A program made the translations under genes and the position numbers. Positions 44,738 through 58,699 of a stretch of 64,000 bases of DNA are shown here, one piece after another. The stretch covers positions 1,054,001-1,118,000 of the forward strand of contig NW_024104316.1 of the NCBI RefSeq assembly GCF_003945595.2, given 5' to 3'. This DNA is from Pipra filicauda (Eukaryota; Chordata; Aves; Passeriformes; Pipridae). Under the pieces are notes generated by a model that saw nothing but the letters and a program-made list of their open reading frames with translations, was not told the origin of the DNA and did not search any database. Numbering within the stretch: the stretch's first letter is position 1; every line of letters starts with the position of its first letter.

Positions 44738-47700
44738 TCATGGTGGATATCTTGGTGGGATTGTAATGTACCTTCCTTGAAACTGTACTTTCAAGGTACA
44801 GCTTAATCCATGGGATATCTGCATTGCCATGTCTGTGGACATGGGAGCTGGCAGAGAACCCCAGTCTGGTGATGAGATGCCTGGAAGTAGATTCACAGGC
44901 ATCCACTGATCAGTGGGTTAGCAGGAACTGTAGGTCCTGGAGTACTGCTTTGCCACAGCCTGCTCCCAGGCTCTCCTTTCCCTTGGAAGTCTCTGTGGCT
45001 GTAGGAAGTTCCCTGTGCTGAGAACTGCACCAGTGATCATGCTAAATTAACGTGGAGCTCATGGTGGTATTTTCCTAAGAGCTGTTGGCCACTGTAGTGT
45101 AATCATCCTGCTAACATGCATATTGCACAACTTCCCCTAGGTCGGGAGATGTCCTTATCTGGCATCTAAAACATCTGTCCTGTGTTTCTTCCAGCATAGC
45201 TGAATCCTATTCATGAAAGAATTAAGCATTTCCTGATTTGCAGAACTGAAAATAAGCAGAGCTCTGCTATTGTTGACTCAAAGGCAGAGGTCCTTTCTCT
45301 GCCTCCTACCTCTGTCTGCACTCTCTCCCAGCTCTTGTGGGGGTCTGGATTGTGGTACTTCTTCAGGCACTTGAGAAATACTGCAGCACCAGAAACCAGA
45401 TCAAGAAAAGGGGGGAAAGAGATGAGGGTCTGAAGTTTTCAGAATAGTTTTTGTACTGACCCCTCTCCCACCTCCTTCTCTTTCAACTCTGGGGAGGCCC
45501 CACAGCCTTCAAAGTTTGGCTCCCCATCCCTCCTGATGTCAGTCTGCTGCCTTGTGCTGTATTTCACCTCTGGGGCAGATTGTGCTCAGCAATACTCAGC
45601 AGCTGCTGAAGGTGGGTACCAAAGAGGTTCCCTAAGTGTAAAATTGCCCCCCAGTCCATACAAAAGACCTGGGTCTGCTGGATGGGAAGCTGGAGCACCC
45701 AGATCTCTGCCAGCATGGATGACAGCAGTCTTTTGCAGTGGCTTCAGCAATTAAACCCACCCTGAGGAAAGCACAGGCCTCGCACAAGGGCGAGGAGACA
45801 GTGTGAGACTGTGCTGGGGAACAAGCACAGCATTGTTGTCAGCCTCAGTCAAGAGGGGCTTTCTAACACCCACTGGAGTGCTGGCTACAGCTGTCCCCCA
45901 TGTGCTTGTGTGGGAAATGGATCTACAATGCAGGAGAAGAGGGAAAGGCCACTTTGCAATAAATAAAAAAAAAAAAAGAAAGTCTCTTAGGATCCAGCCA
46001 CGAGTAAACAGCAGTGAGATGTTCCCCTTAGAGCGGTGCCACGGCACAGGAAATCACGTCACTGCCTCCGACTGCGATGGGGGTGAGCTGAACTCGGGCT
46101 CCTCAGCCTGGAAATCCATATGGGGGAAGGTGCTCCTGAGCGTTGAGTGCAGTGTAGGAATGGGAGGAGGTGGGAGGTTGGGCTCTAAGCCACTCCTGTG
46201 TTCAACAGCCCCTTCCCCCTCTGCCTCTATAAATGTATACCTACAGCACCGACTTCCTGCATTCTCCTGAGTGGTGTAGGCTTGGGAGCTTGTGGAGAGC
46301 TTTCAGTTGTCATGGAAAATGGGATATACTTCCATGGTGCCAATGTGCAGACGGTGAAAGCTGTGGTCAGAGGCTCTGGGAGGCAGGTTCCTCATCCTCC
46401 TACTATGACTATGACGGAGAAAGAAAGGCTCTCCTGCATCCACAGACAAGATCTAAGATCTCAAGTGAGTTGTTACAGATGACAACAACTAGGTGGTGCC
46501 TGTGCTGGGTTGTTACCCCCTGTTGCAGTGGCAGGGATGCTCTCCTTCACCCGGTTTGGGATTTGCAGTTGGTGTCACCTGACATGGGCACTGCCTGCAG
46601 AGGGAGTGCTCTGCCGATGTGGGGAGGTGACTGGCTGTTCTAGGCCACAGGAGAGCCTCTGCAAGCACAGGGTGTTTGCAGGCCAAGTGCTGACAGTGAG
46701 GCAGCTGCTCAGCTCTGGGCACTGCCAGTGTCACAGCCCCTTTTAGGAGGGCACTGCTTTTTCCTTAAGGAGGGCAAACGGCAACCCTGCAGGGACTGTC
46801 CTTGCTGCCCTCAGGAAACGCAGCAGCACACCAAGCAGCTGGTGGATCGAAGGGGTTGGCTTTGGGGCTGCTCAGACCCTCAGTTGCTGGTTAGGTCTGG
46901 AAACATGGCGTGAGGCCATCATGTGCAAGGAGATTTTAGGGCCAAGTGTTGTCAGTCCTCCCTGAGAACGGAGCATCTGAAGGTGGTCTTGAGCTGGACC
47001 AGCCTGCGTGGGCTCTGCTGCTGGCCCTGCGGGACAGGGCTTGGGAAGGCTGTGGGAATCTGCCCCCTGAGCCAAGGCAGCAGAGGTGTTGGTAGCAGTC
47101 GCTCCAGCTTCATCAGGCAGGTACTCTGTGCTGCTCTGCTGAGCTTGTCCATGCAGGAGGTTCTTCCCTTTGTAGATATGAGTAACCCTTTCTCTTAGGA
47201 TGGATTGGTTTGTGTAACCCCTCCCAGAAGTGGAGACAGCCAAGTACCACTACAGTGGATTCCTCGATAGAGGGTCAGTCCCCCCTGAGGCTGCCAAAAC
47301 CATGCACTGCTTGGTCTGGGGAAGCAGTTTTTGGTCCCAGGCCCTGCACCTCGTGCCCAGGGCTCCAAGGTTCTGCCTGTGTGTCACTTCCCGCCCTGCT
47401 TCCCGTTACACAAAGCCTTTGTTTGTCAGCAGATCCTGGGATGCCCCGCGGCACCTGCCTCTCTCCTCTCTCTCCGCCTCTGTGGCTCTGCCCTTTCCCG
47501 TTGTCACTTCTGTAGGCTGCTGCCTGCCTGTTTGGTGACCTTCCCTTGTGCTCGGGCACTGCTTTTGGCCCCTGGCCATCTTAAACAATTAATGGAGGGG
47601 TGGAGAAACTTGCCGTGTTAAATTACTTCCTCCTTTGGGAGGGGGTGAGGTCTCCACATCTCGCTCCCGATCCCAATGCAGTTTGTTGCTGTTGCCTGAA

Positions 47701-47759
47701 GCGGTCACTGCTCTCTGTTTTCCTTCTAGAAGTTAGAAAAACAGTATTTCAGAGCGCTC

Positions 47760-48400
47760 TCTCCGTGTTCCTCGTCATTTTGCTTAACCTGCAGCGCTGC
47801 CTCAGGATCTCGCGGAGTGGAGAAACTTCTCCGGACTTAGAGAAAAACAAGCCAAGAGGAGGCGGCGGGGGTAGGGGGGGGGGGCGGGAGTATTTTGCTG
47901 GAAACCTCTTTGGGAAGCTGGAGACCTTCTCGGGATGCCTGCCGTGGGCTTGTTCTCCTCTCGCAGCTATTCAGATCTTCCCGGGCGAAGGCAGCTCTCT
48001 GCCACGACGCGCCTGCATTAAGCAGGTCTGTGCGGCGGCCCGAGGGCCGTGGATATCAGCGATGCCGTAAGGAGCAGCCCGGGAGCGCCTCTGGCTCTGC
48101 CCGTGTCCCCAAGGTCCCCGCAGGGCTGGGGGACGCGGCACCCTGCTCTCGCCATGCCCCTCTGCCGTCTAGCGCTGGAGTTGGCTGTCAGAGAAACCTT
48201 CGAGGTCCCCTGCTCAGCCCCGGTAGTGTCATGAGTTAGATTAGTTGGAGCTGTGCTGGGGGCGGTGAGGGCTTGGATTACAGTCCAGAACTCAAAGTGC
48301 TTCGGTGGTTCACGTCGGAGGGGAGAGGAGACGCCCCGTCGCACACATGGAGGAAAAAGAGAAAAAACGCCGTCTCTGGAAGTGAGGGGCAATAAAGGAG
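47760..48400 (+). promoter_or_regulatory. PLEKHG4: Proposed PLEKHG4 promoter (CpG-rich)
   Basis: A CpG-rich stretch with GC boxes and a G-rich tract (47865-47888, including 11 consecutive Gs that could form a quadruplex) lies upstream of an exon that would end in ATG at 48412. The assignment rests on the exact fit of that ATG/donor to the downstream PLEKHG4 exon. No transcript data are available here. Confidence 0.35.
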
Positions 48401-48412
48401 GCCGGGAACATG
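48300..48412 (+). other. PLEKHG4: Proposed PLEKHG4 exon 1: 5'UTR ending in the start codon
   Basis: The sequence GGGAACATG is followed at once by GTAAGG, a strong donor (48413-48418). Splicing to the acceptor at 62199 gives ATG joined to GACTCGGAG, so the protein starts [12 protein letters not shown], which parallels MEPEPVEDCVQS in the paralogue ARHGEF40. The -3 base is A and the +4 base after splicing is G, a good Kozak context. The exon's 5' limit is unknown; 48300 is arbitrary. Confidence 0.4.
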
Positions 48413-51400
48413 GTAAGGAAATCTCTGCGAAGGGCTCTTGCCCTGGCACGAGCAGGGCTGTGCGGGATGGAGCTGCTCTCGGGGCAGCCTCCCTGGAGCC
48501 AGGGCACGGCGCTAATGCCAGGAGCGGGAAACGGCTCCTCTGGGGCTTCCCGTTACTCGGGTGGTTCCCCTTGATGCCAGTCCCGAACGGTGGCAGCAGG
48601 GACACGGAGCTCTTGCTGGCACTGACCCCCTGCGAGGTGCCTGCCTGTCAGGGTGCAGCGCTGGAGCGAGGAGCTGGGATGGGGCAGGTCAGGCAGGGCC
48701 CTGTCTTTCGGGCTGCCTGGATGCTGGGCTCGTCTCCTGCCCTCGCTCTTTGCCGGTCCTGCTCTGGGGCTGTGGGCACTGCCCCATTGCAGAGCCCTGG
48801 AGAAGAGGAGAGCATCGGCTTCTCCTGCCCAGGATGGGCATCTGGGGGATCAGAGAATCCCTGCAGCCGGGCAGGGACTCTTCCCTTCCAGTGCCAAGTT
48901 CTGCACGTGGAGATCCTTGTTTGGGGAGGGGTGAGGCTGGTGAGCCCAGCAGGCAGCAGAGTACTCGGTCTCCCTGGGAGTGGCTGCAGGGCTGTCCCCT
49001 GCCCAGCCACGCTGGTGCTGCCCTGCAGAGGTGCCCAGCCCTGAGCTGGCAGAGGTTGGAGGGATTGCTGGCCCTGTGGTGAGATCCCACTGAGCACCAA
49101 CCTGGCTTCTGATGATGGTTTGCTCCTGGGCTCAGGTTGGGATCCGTGTGCCCTGCAGCCCTGGATGTCCTGGAGGTGACCTGCTGTGTCATGGGCTGCT
49201 TCCCCACAGCAGAGGGAACAAAGTCCGTGAGGGGCACAAGCAGCTTGCATTGCTGCTGTGCCTGGCAGTGACTTGCTCTTTCCTAAAAGTTCAACTTCTG
49301 AGCCTAGAGAAGTTTGGCTTTCCTTGAAGGATGAGTTGACCAACTTCTAGCTTGTGCAACCTGAGATAACCTTAGACTCATGTCTTTTCCCTTTGCCACC
49401 CTCCAGCTACTCTGCAGAGGATTCTGTGGTGCTCTGTACCCTCACATGCCAGTGTCAGAGCTGTGGTGTGCTCTCTTCTCCCATCCTGCTATGGAGGCCT
49501 GCAGGCATCTCACTTCTTCCACTTCTCCATCCCAATCAGGAGACTTATTTCCCTCCCCCCACGCCTTGTGTGTTCCTGGCAATTTTTGGTCTATGCTGGT
49601 TAGTGTGTGAAGTTGAAATCAAAGGAAAGCACTGTTTGGGGCTGTGCAGGGTGGAGGCCATCCCTTGCAGTCCCATGGGCTGTATTTTGCCATAAGGGCT
49701 GGAGCAGCACTTGTGAAACTCTGCTCTGGGAGGCCTGAGGCAGAGACCAGCTGCTGCTACTCTGCTCCTGCAAGCTGGAGGTGACTTTCTGATTCCCAAG
49801 TGCTTCATCCCCAGTTCAGGTCCTCCTTCACGTTGTCCTAACGTGTGATGCAAACGCTGTCTGAAGCAGGGTCCTTTGTGTAGAGCAGTGCCACAGCCAG
49901 TCCAGGTGACATGGTGGGTTGTGGGTGTGCAGGGACCATGTGCCTCTCAGGTGCTCAGTGCAGCTGGAAGGAGCAGGAACCAGAGGTCAAGCTGCCACAG
50001 GCCCAGCAGTGGGTGCTGACCACGCTGCAGACACTTGTGGTCCATGGCAGATGTTTCTTCTCAATGCTGTGTAGACCAGTCTGCATTTTGGGAGACACAT
50101 TTCTGTGAGCAACCAAGTTGTGACTGCAGCTCCAAGCTGTTCTGTTGGAGTTTTTGATGTCCTGGTGAATCAAACAAACCCCGCAGGCAAAAAATATGGA
50201 TCTCAGTGAATGTGTGTCAGTCTGCTGGCTTGCAAGAGACTTCCCCATTGCCTCCAGCAGCCTGCAGGACACTTGGAGGCTTGGCTCCTGATGGAAGTCT
50301 GGCAAGGGACAGCTGCTGGCTGCCCTGCTCTGCGTGAGGCAGGTGACTCCTCTTCATGGGGCTTCAGTGTTAGGGCTGCTGTGGTGTGTGTGCACAGGGT
50401 TGTGGCAGCTGGGGGGTGCCTGAAGCACCAAATGGGGTGAGGTACCTTGGGCCAAAGTAGTCCACTTCCACTAGAAGTGACTTTTGCAGCTGTGGAAACC
50501 CCATGGCGTGAGCAAAGCAGGAGCCTGGCTGGGCTCTGTCTACCTTGCTCGTCCCATCGTGGCTTTTGTGACTGGGGATCTGCCCTCATTCCCTGGTATG
50601 GAATGGGAGAGAGAATGGGCTTCACCACGCCTTGGTGCTTCCTGCAGAGAAGTTCAGGTGGCACCTCTATGCTGGCAGGAGAGAGGATGGGTTTCAGCAG
50701 AAAATAGGGTCTTTCTTTTATCCCCTGGTTATGTCTTCTCCCAGGGTGGGGAGGAAATGAGTCTGGGAATCACAAAGAGCTTTAAGCATTGGGGATCTTC
50801 TTTCTTTATTTCTGTGCCAAAGCCATGAGTAAGATGTTGGAAAGCAGACAAAGTCCAGACACATAATCCTGAGCACATGGAAGCGGTTTGAAAGCACCTC
50901 CTCTGGGGTAACAGGGATGACAACTTGAATTTTACCCAGAGTCTTTCCAAAAGCACTGGGCAGGTGAACATGCTGCTCATTGTAGCAATAAAAATAATGG
51001 CTAAATGTGGGTGACAGACCAGCTGCATCCAGGTATCTCCACCCAGGAATCACCAAATGTGTTCTAGTACCACGTGGGAATGCCAGACAGCAAATGCTTA
51101 TGGTGAGGTGCTGCAGGCATCCAAGGTGCTGGGTGTCAGCACTTATCTTCAGCAAACCAGCATCCTGTAGCTTAACCCCCTCTGGCCATGCTGCTGCCAT
51201 CTTCCCCCGTGGGCAGTTGGCCTGAGGGCACACCCTGTTAGCAGAAGAGATCATAATGTGAGAGCCTTGTCAGCATCTTGCAACTGGTCACTTCAGACAT
51301 GACAGCCAGCATGTCTGCCTCTAAATACTAGAGCACAGGCACAGCCACTCAGCTCGTGGAGCCTCATTTTCTAGTTTCATCTCAAACATAACCCTGTCTG

Positions 51401-54400
51401 CAACTGATCTGTTCAAAACCTGAACCATCCTACAGGCTGTGAGCCTAAACCTGAGCATTGGTGCCGAATGTGGGTTGAAGTCACATCACAGGGGCTACAG
51501 GCCCTTTTAGCACCCAAGTGCTGGAAAAAAAATCTCTGTTAAAACAGTGGTGTCTTCTGTGGAAACTATAAACTGAACCCACCCGTGGGCACTCATATAA
51601 GAGCACCTTTTGTTCATATTCCTGGCTCCCTACCCATGAGGGAACCCCCTGTTCCAGTCCTGCAGAGTTCAATGGATCCAAGGCCTGAAAAAGGGAGTAG
51701 CAGCACCAGGATCAGATGTGTTGCTGACTGAACAGCAGTATAAAGCAAGGAGAGGCTGCTGGGGTAAGCTGCTCACCTCTGGCCATGGGATGCTCCGTAC
51801 TTTCTGCACCACTCCTGGTACCTGGGTTGCAGCTCAGAGAAGTGAGTGGATGTGCCCTTATTGACTCTGAAGGTTTGACCATGCTAATACCTCTCTGCCA
51901 CACCGAGTGCCTCATCTCTGTTGGCTGGCCTAGTCTTTCATTAAAAAATTAACAAAAAAATGGGGCCTTTCTTGTGGTAAGTGCTCCTGGCTGGTTTCGT
52001 ACGTATCCCATTTTTTGCATCATTGGACACCAAGCTGAAACTTCCAAGATCAAAGCAGCACAGAATGAATCTGAAAGTCTTTCTGTCTGCTCAAATTTAC
52101 CATTCTGCCATCAGGCTGGGAAGCCCTGGATGAACCCTTGCTCCAGCTGGTGCAACCAGACATTTTTTTGAACAGGATCAAATGGCTCAACTGAAAAGAA
52201 GTGGGGACCAGGTGAGGACTCCCACGTGCTCCTCCTGGACACTGGTGGATGTGGTAGAGGGGAGCCTCCATGGGGCCTTCTGATCACCCCCAGTGGGACG
52301 TGGTGCTGTGGCCCCAGGGTGGTTTGTGTGGTGCAGAGGAGGAAAGCTGCTGGAGTTCTGGTGACCTGAGCTAGGTGTCCGCCTTGAGCTTTGCAGCCTG
52401 CCTTGGGCGTGGCAGAGGCTTCCTGAGCAGGTTCCTTCAGGAGGATCCCTTCCCCGAGGCTGCCTGTCAGATCTCAGTGCCTCCCAACAAAAACCCGGCG
52501 CTGCTGAGCCTCCAACATGGTTAAAGGATGTGGGTTGTTTGCTGTCTGTTGTCATCTTGCTGAATACATTTACCTTTTGAACAAGGTCCCTCTCATACGC
52601 TCAGGAGGCTGGTATGCAGACCCGTTAATGGATCAAGGGGAAAAATGCCTGTGGATGTATTCTCCTTTGTGTTTGGGCTTATAACCACCCACGTTTTGGC
52701 ATACATCCCTTCTGTGCACAAAGATCTTTTAGAAATTGCTAGTTAAATCTCCACCCTCCTTTGATATGTATGGAAATAATGGGACACGTGAGACTGTTTT
52801 CTGTTTGGGGAAAAAAAAGCTATAAAGGGAGTAGCTTTAAAAGCCTGTGTTCACCCCTTTCTAACTCAGGAGTTTAGTAAAAGCAATGAATTTCTGACTG
52901 ATTTACTTAGCTTTCCAGGAGGCATGCATTTAGTGCTGTATCCAAATATAGGGGAAATGGTTTCATCTAACTCTGCCCCAGGCTTGGCTGCTCAGGGGCA
53001 GGAGAGCTTGAGCACATGTGTTTCTGTACCCAGTGAGCTTGGAGAGTCTTGGAGTAAATCTGGGTCCCTCTAACCAGCACTTCTCCCTGCAGGGCACAGA
53101 CTGATGCTTCTTGGGGTGGCCCATGACTGAACTGGCATAGCCATGGACATCTCTGGGCTGCCTGCTCTGTCCTTCTGGCTCATCCTTCCTTACAGCTTCT
53201 TCCTCAGATGTGGCATCTAGTTGCTGCTGCCGGCTCCTTTCTCATATCAGAGGTGTGCAGGGATGTTCTCCTCCAAGGAAGGTTCTTCTGCACTGACTGT
53301 CTTCTCTTGCTGGCCCCTCCTGGAATTGCAGCTCCAGAGCAGTTTCTGTTCCCCTCTGACATAGCAGGACTTGTATTTTGTTAGCTCATGGTAATGCAGT
53401 GTGTTTAAGGCCAAAAGGAACTACAGCTCATCTGTTAAGGGATAGACTGTTACCTAGCTCCCACATTCAGTCTGGGAGCTCTTTAACTAAAAGAGGATCG
53501 TTTCTCCATGGCATCCACCGTCGATTATGAAGATGACAAGATGTGGAGAATCCATGGGAGTCTGTCCAGCAGCTCATGCACCTTCCAAAGAAAGGAGTGA
53601 GATGTGAACGTGAGCCCAGAACGTGTGCAACGCTGGCACAGAACTAATAATCTAAATAGTGACCCCATGGAGATCGTTTTTGGCACTCGTCAGCTGGTCT
53701 GCTGAAGGATTATCATTTTTTTTTTTGAGCACAGGCGGCTGCCCATCTGTTGTAAGATGCCCCCAGATGGGTGTCTGAACACAAGGGGTAGGCTATGGCC
53801 TAATGCCTCTGACTAAAAGGTGTTAAAATGAGCTGACCTGTTTGGTGAAGAACTGACACAGGGTATTTTATGGCTGGCTGGTATAAGCAAATCTTTCATC
53901 TGCCTGGAGTGCCCTGTCACTTGGTACACATTAGGCTACTGCTCGGGTTGGTTTGCCAATGCCTGAAGTTGAGAGCAGAGCAAATGCTGTCGCTAATAAT
54001 AAGATGAATGAGCTCAAGCAGTTTCTTTTGTTGGGTAGCAGAGAGAAAGGTGCATTTGCAAGAAGAGCTCTGTAAAGAAAGGGAGTCTGCTGCAATGTCT
54101 TGTACAGAAGTGGCCTGGGAAATTCTTGGCTCTATCTGTGATACCTAACAGGATTTAGCAAGCTTTGTCCGAGCCTGTTGTAGGAACATGACACTTTGAA
54201 TGTGGAGGTCCCTGGCTGGACCGTGGCGTATGGTGCCATGGCCAGACTGTCGGTGCCCATGCCAGGGCAGCCCCTGCAGTCTGGCAGCAGGAGTGAAGAG
54301 GAGAACTCTGGGGGGTCTCAGGGAGGTGGGCACATGAGGGCAGTGAAACCACGGCTGCCACGTGCTCATGCTCTTTCAGTCTGTTGCTGGGAAGGGTGTT

Positions 54401-57400
54401 CTAAAGTACCTGAAGCTTTGCATCACGCAGAGTACCACTTTGTTAATTAATTGCATGGTTAGATCTATGCCAGTGATATTTTGAAAAAACCCATGCTTAG
54501 ACAGTTATTTCAGATTAAGGACTTAATCCCTTGATTAAACTAAACCAAAATAAGCTGGTGTCCAGCTGTAGGATGGTGTTTTATGCACAGCTCTTATCTT
54601 CTGGGCCCTCATTTCAGCTGGAAGGTGTCTCTTTAAGGACAGGGCTTTGATCCGTTCTCTCAGCTGCCCTTTAAACACCTATATCATATGCTTGATCTAT
54701 TGCTAATAGAAAGTAACAAGTCTTTGGCAGCAGGCTCATTTGTTGGTCTGGATAAGACCTACCTCCTGCTCAGTCCATTGAGAGCTCATTTGTGAGCGGG
54801 ACACATCCCCGTGAGGAAAGGCTTATCTCCATTTCCCAGATCTGCCCTTCTCTGGCTAAACTTTCTTGGATTGTTGGTCATCCCCACTTTGGCCTCTTTA
54901 ATCTGTTCAGGAGTTGTCAGCAGCTTTTCTGATGTTCTGGGTGTTGCACAGACAAAGGAGAAAGTACACAGGGTCTGCTCCAGAGAAGCTGGAGTACAAA
55001 AACCTAAAGGAAAGGGTAGAGAGGAGTAAGGTGAGTAAGGAGGAAGGTGCTGTATTAGGCCCACATAAACAGGGGTCTTGGGCTGGAGGGCAGGCTCAGG
55101 TGACTCAGGTCATGTTGCCATATGATAAAGTCTGTGTTAGGCCACCTGCAGCACGGCACAGAGCCAGGGATGTACCTGGACCAGGCTGCCCCTGCCGTCT
55201 GCTATTCCCTGCCTTTTGCTCCAGCATAAGGACAGCACAGGGGTAGCTGTGCACCAGCTCCAAAGCTCGAAGCTCGCAGGAGGTCATGCTTCACTTCCAG
55301 AGCAATCTGGGATGTCCCCCTTGAGTGAAAACAAACCAAGCCTGGGCTGGCAGGGAGGTCGCCCAGCTCTGGGCCTGCCTTTCACCGGCTGCGCAAGCCC
55401 AGACCTACAGCATGCGCAGAAGAGGGACCTCGGAGCTGAAAAGCAAATACATCATTTTTCCCTTTGTTTAATTAAATGAGAGATCATGAGTTAATCGCTT
55501 CCAAGCGCTTGTTTTCCTGCAGTGCCTGGAATGATAATCCCGTGTGCTGCCCAGTAGGAGCTGCTTTGGCTGCCGCAGCCGCGTCAACACGGAGAAGGGC
55601 TGGGAGAACAGAGGGAGGCATCTGGAAATGATTCTCCCAGCTCTGTCTGCTGAGCACCACTCCCTGCAAGGCTGTAGGAGCTGGTTTATCCACAGGCTGC
55701 GGAGCCGTCCTGCCTGCCCCAGCGGCAGGGGAGCCGAGCCAGGCTACAGCCGTGCCCTCTGCCAGGGATGCCATGGTGGCATGCAGAAGGCAGCTTGCTT
55801 TTGGAGGTACAGCCCTTGAGCAAAGCTGGCCTGGGTGAGGCTGCAAACACTTGCCTCCCAAGTGGAACTGGGCGCTTTGCTTTTTTCCCTGAAAAGCCTA
55901 AAACAACAGGCCAAAGAGCAGGTAGAGCCTTTCCTGGTTATCTCACAGGAAGGTGCTGTAAGTACAGGAGTGGGAATGCCTACCTCTACAACTGCACCAC
56001 TTAAGAGTGCATTATTTTGTCCAGAGGCAGGCAGGGTACTGAAGGCAGGCGCCCTCCTCTCAGCCTCCCCGTGAGCCTCAGAGCAAGCAGCAGAGGGGGG
56101 AGCTGGCACTTGCTCTGGGAAGATTTTTCTCTCTTGAACTCATTGCCGCTGTGATTAGAAGGGCTCAGGAAATGGGGCTGGGAGGGTTCTCCTCCCTGCA
56201 GCAACGGTGTGGGAAATCTCAAATTTTGTCAGAAAAACAAGCCTTGCTTTTAGCCAAAGACCTTTTTGAACAGAGAAACGTCTCGTTTTTAAAGGCAAAG
56301 CGGCCTGGCTTTCAGCTTTGTGTCAGAAAGTGGAAAGGCTTCATGGAAAGCCCAGAGGTCTGTTTTTACTGGAAATGAGGTTTCTCACGTCAGCTGAGAG
56401 CTGAGCAGCCCCAGCCAAGCGGCGCAGCACGGCAGCCTTTGCTGGCGGAGGGACCAGCTAACCCGGCCCTGCTCAGCGCCTGCTGTGAGCTCCTTTTCCC
56501 CCAGTCCCAAAGCTGGCTGGGGGCCATGGGCAGGCTCTGTGTTGTGCTGCTTGGAGCTCTGCCTCTTCCCAGTTTTGCTGTTATTTCTACTTTGCAGTCT
56601 GGGGCGTGGGAGGCCTGGGTCATCTCTTCCCCTCACCTTTGCGGACTCTGGTCTTTTCTCTCCTGCCTTCACACTGTCTGTTGGTACCTGGGCAAGAGGG
56701 GAGACAGTGGGTGCGTGCAGGACGTGGCCAAGCTCCGGGCAGCCAGCAGAAGGAGGGCAAAGTTGTGGGAGCTCCTGGCACGGCCTCCCTGCTGAGCGGG
56801 AGCCGAGGCACTCGGTGACTCAGAGCTGGGTGTTCTCGCTGTGCTCGCAGCCTTGCTGGGCTCTGCTCCACTGCCCAGCCATGCTCCCTGCTCTGCCAAG
56901 CTCTGCATTTAGCCAGGGCACTCTGGGACATGTAGTTCTCATTCTTGGGCAGCTCGGATTGGGGTCTAGGTTTCTGAGAGCAGAGCTGCAGGTTCTTTAG
57001 CTTAAATTCCTGCTGCGGGATGAATCCTCGGTGTGTTACATGGGCCAGACCAGCCTGCTGGAAAGGAGTGTTGTCCTCCATAAGTCATGGGTTAGTCAAA
57101 CAGTTAGTCTGGTCTCACCATGACAATGTTTTTTAGGAATCTACACACAGCATCGGGGCTGTCAGCAGGGAAGACTCAGCATTTTCTAGGCAAAATTAGC
57201 GAAGTGCTTGGGTGAGTTGTAGGGAAAATGCTGCCAAGGCTTCTTGGGCCCAGATGGGTCCAGTAGCATTGCAGCCCTTCCCTGCACCGACTTGCATTAT
57301 CCTGAGCCATTTGGGTTGCTGTCTCTTGCTTGAAGAGCACAAAGTATTCTGAGGCTGTGCAAAGTGTGTGTGTGTAGCCCTGGGGATGATCTCTCTGACT

Positions 57401-58699
57401 TCTTGTTCTCCAAACTTGTAGGAGGTTCTCCAGAGTTCAGACTTAATTGGTGAGCAGCAGGTCCCAAAGAGGAAAAAGTTGAGTCCTGAGTCAGAAAGAA
57501 ATGTAGCATGACAGGAGTTCCCAGTGGCTGGAGCTGCTATGTCGTTCTCTCCATGCCCACAAAGGTAGGCAGAAAATTCAATCTGTGCACCTAGAAAAGC
57601 CCAAGAAGCTCCTGATTACTCCAGATGCCTCCTGATAGGCTCGTCTCACATCCTGCAGCAGCTGCTTGAATGAGGAAAGGTAGATGTGTCTCCTGAGCAG
57701 GTTTGTAACAGGTCCTGGTCTGCTCTTCCTGCTGCCTGCTTGTTAGTCTGGGCCTGGGGCTTCTGCCCAGGCACTGGTAACCTCATTTCTGCTTGACTCC
57801 TGGTATTGCTGCAGTTTGTGATGGAGAAGGGCTCTTAGGGCTGAGCAGCAGAGCTTTGCCACAACTTTATTGCTTTATTTGTTTCACAGCATCTGTGGCT
57901 CTGATGATATGCAGGGGAGGGAGGGCAGCCCACCCACCCCACTCATTGCTGGCCCTGTTCAGACCTAAGCCCTCTGCCAGCTATGAAGTCCTCCTGGGTT
58001 CTCCCTGCTCCCCTTCCCCCCGGGTGGGACCACGCTGGGTTGTTCCTGTCACAGGGCTCAGCCCACAGAGCCCATCCCATCCCCACGTGCTGCTTTCCTC
58101 TTGCCTCGCTGTGCTCCAGCCCCTGCAGTGGCTCCCAGCTGAGCAGCAGTGAAAGCCGGTTTGGCCGGACATGACCTTAACCTGGGCTTTATTTAGCGCC
58201 TTGATTTATAGAGGAGTTATTTTAAAAGCATGTTTCTCTTTTGGGAGGTGTGGTGGAGTGGTGGCAGTGAGCTGGAGTTCACAGGTCCTCCTGTGCTATT
58301 GACAAAGAAGCATTTGAGTTCCAAGACATCTTTTGCTTGGGGAGATGCTCTCTGGCTTGCTTGGAAAGCGCCCTGGCTAGTGTTTGTGCCAAGTGGCTGA
58401 AAAGGAATAAGTGTCCAGGACCTTTTCTGTGAAAGGGATGTGGCAACAGTGTTGGAGGCAGGGAAGCTAGAAGTTTCCAGTCCCTGAAGGAGGCTGCTTT
58501 TCTGCAGGAGGCTCCTGTGCTGGGCTCTGCCAGCTCTGGGGGCCACTGTGGGCTGGCTGAAGTGGAAGTGTCCTGGGGTAGGAGTTCTCTCCCCTTGGAT
58601 CCTTGCTGGGTTAGCTTGCTCTCCTCCTCTCCAGGTGCTGTCCACTCATCCCGGGTCATGGAGGTTTCTCCTCATGCCTGCTGGAGGTTGCGTTGCCTG

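Larger units (their letters stand above)
40394..47760. other. Intergenic region 5' of the proposed PLEKHG4 promoter
   Basis: No exon is recognised. It contains two CR1 fragments (43370-43920 and 44660-44737), an 11-base G run near 41732, an A-rich run near 45965, and an A/T-rich block at 44080-44460 with homeobox-type sites (ATTAATTAGTTAA) that may be a conserved non-coding element. Confidence 0.5.

Noticed and set aside
45940..45980. AATAAATAAAAAAAAA as a processed pseudogene tail
   Set aside because: The A run directly adjoins the AATAAA with no spacing and no retrocopy body or target duplication was seen.
48349..48386. ATG start of MEEKEKKRRLWK with a GTGAGG donor nearby, as an alternative PLEKHG4 start
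   Set aside because: The donor is in phase 2 and does not fit the phase-0 acceptor at 62199; the ATG at 48410 fits exactly.
53508..53600. Small frame starting MASTVDYEDDKMWRIHG with a good start context and a GTGAGA after AAAGGA
   Set aside because: 29 codons, no family recognised, and the possible donor has the wrong phase for the PLEKHG4 exon at 62199. Left unannotated.
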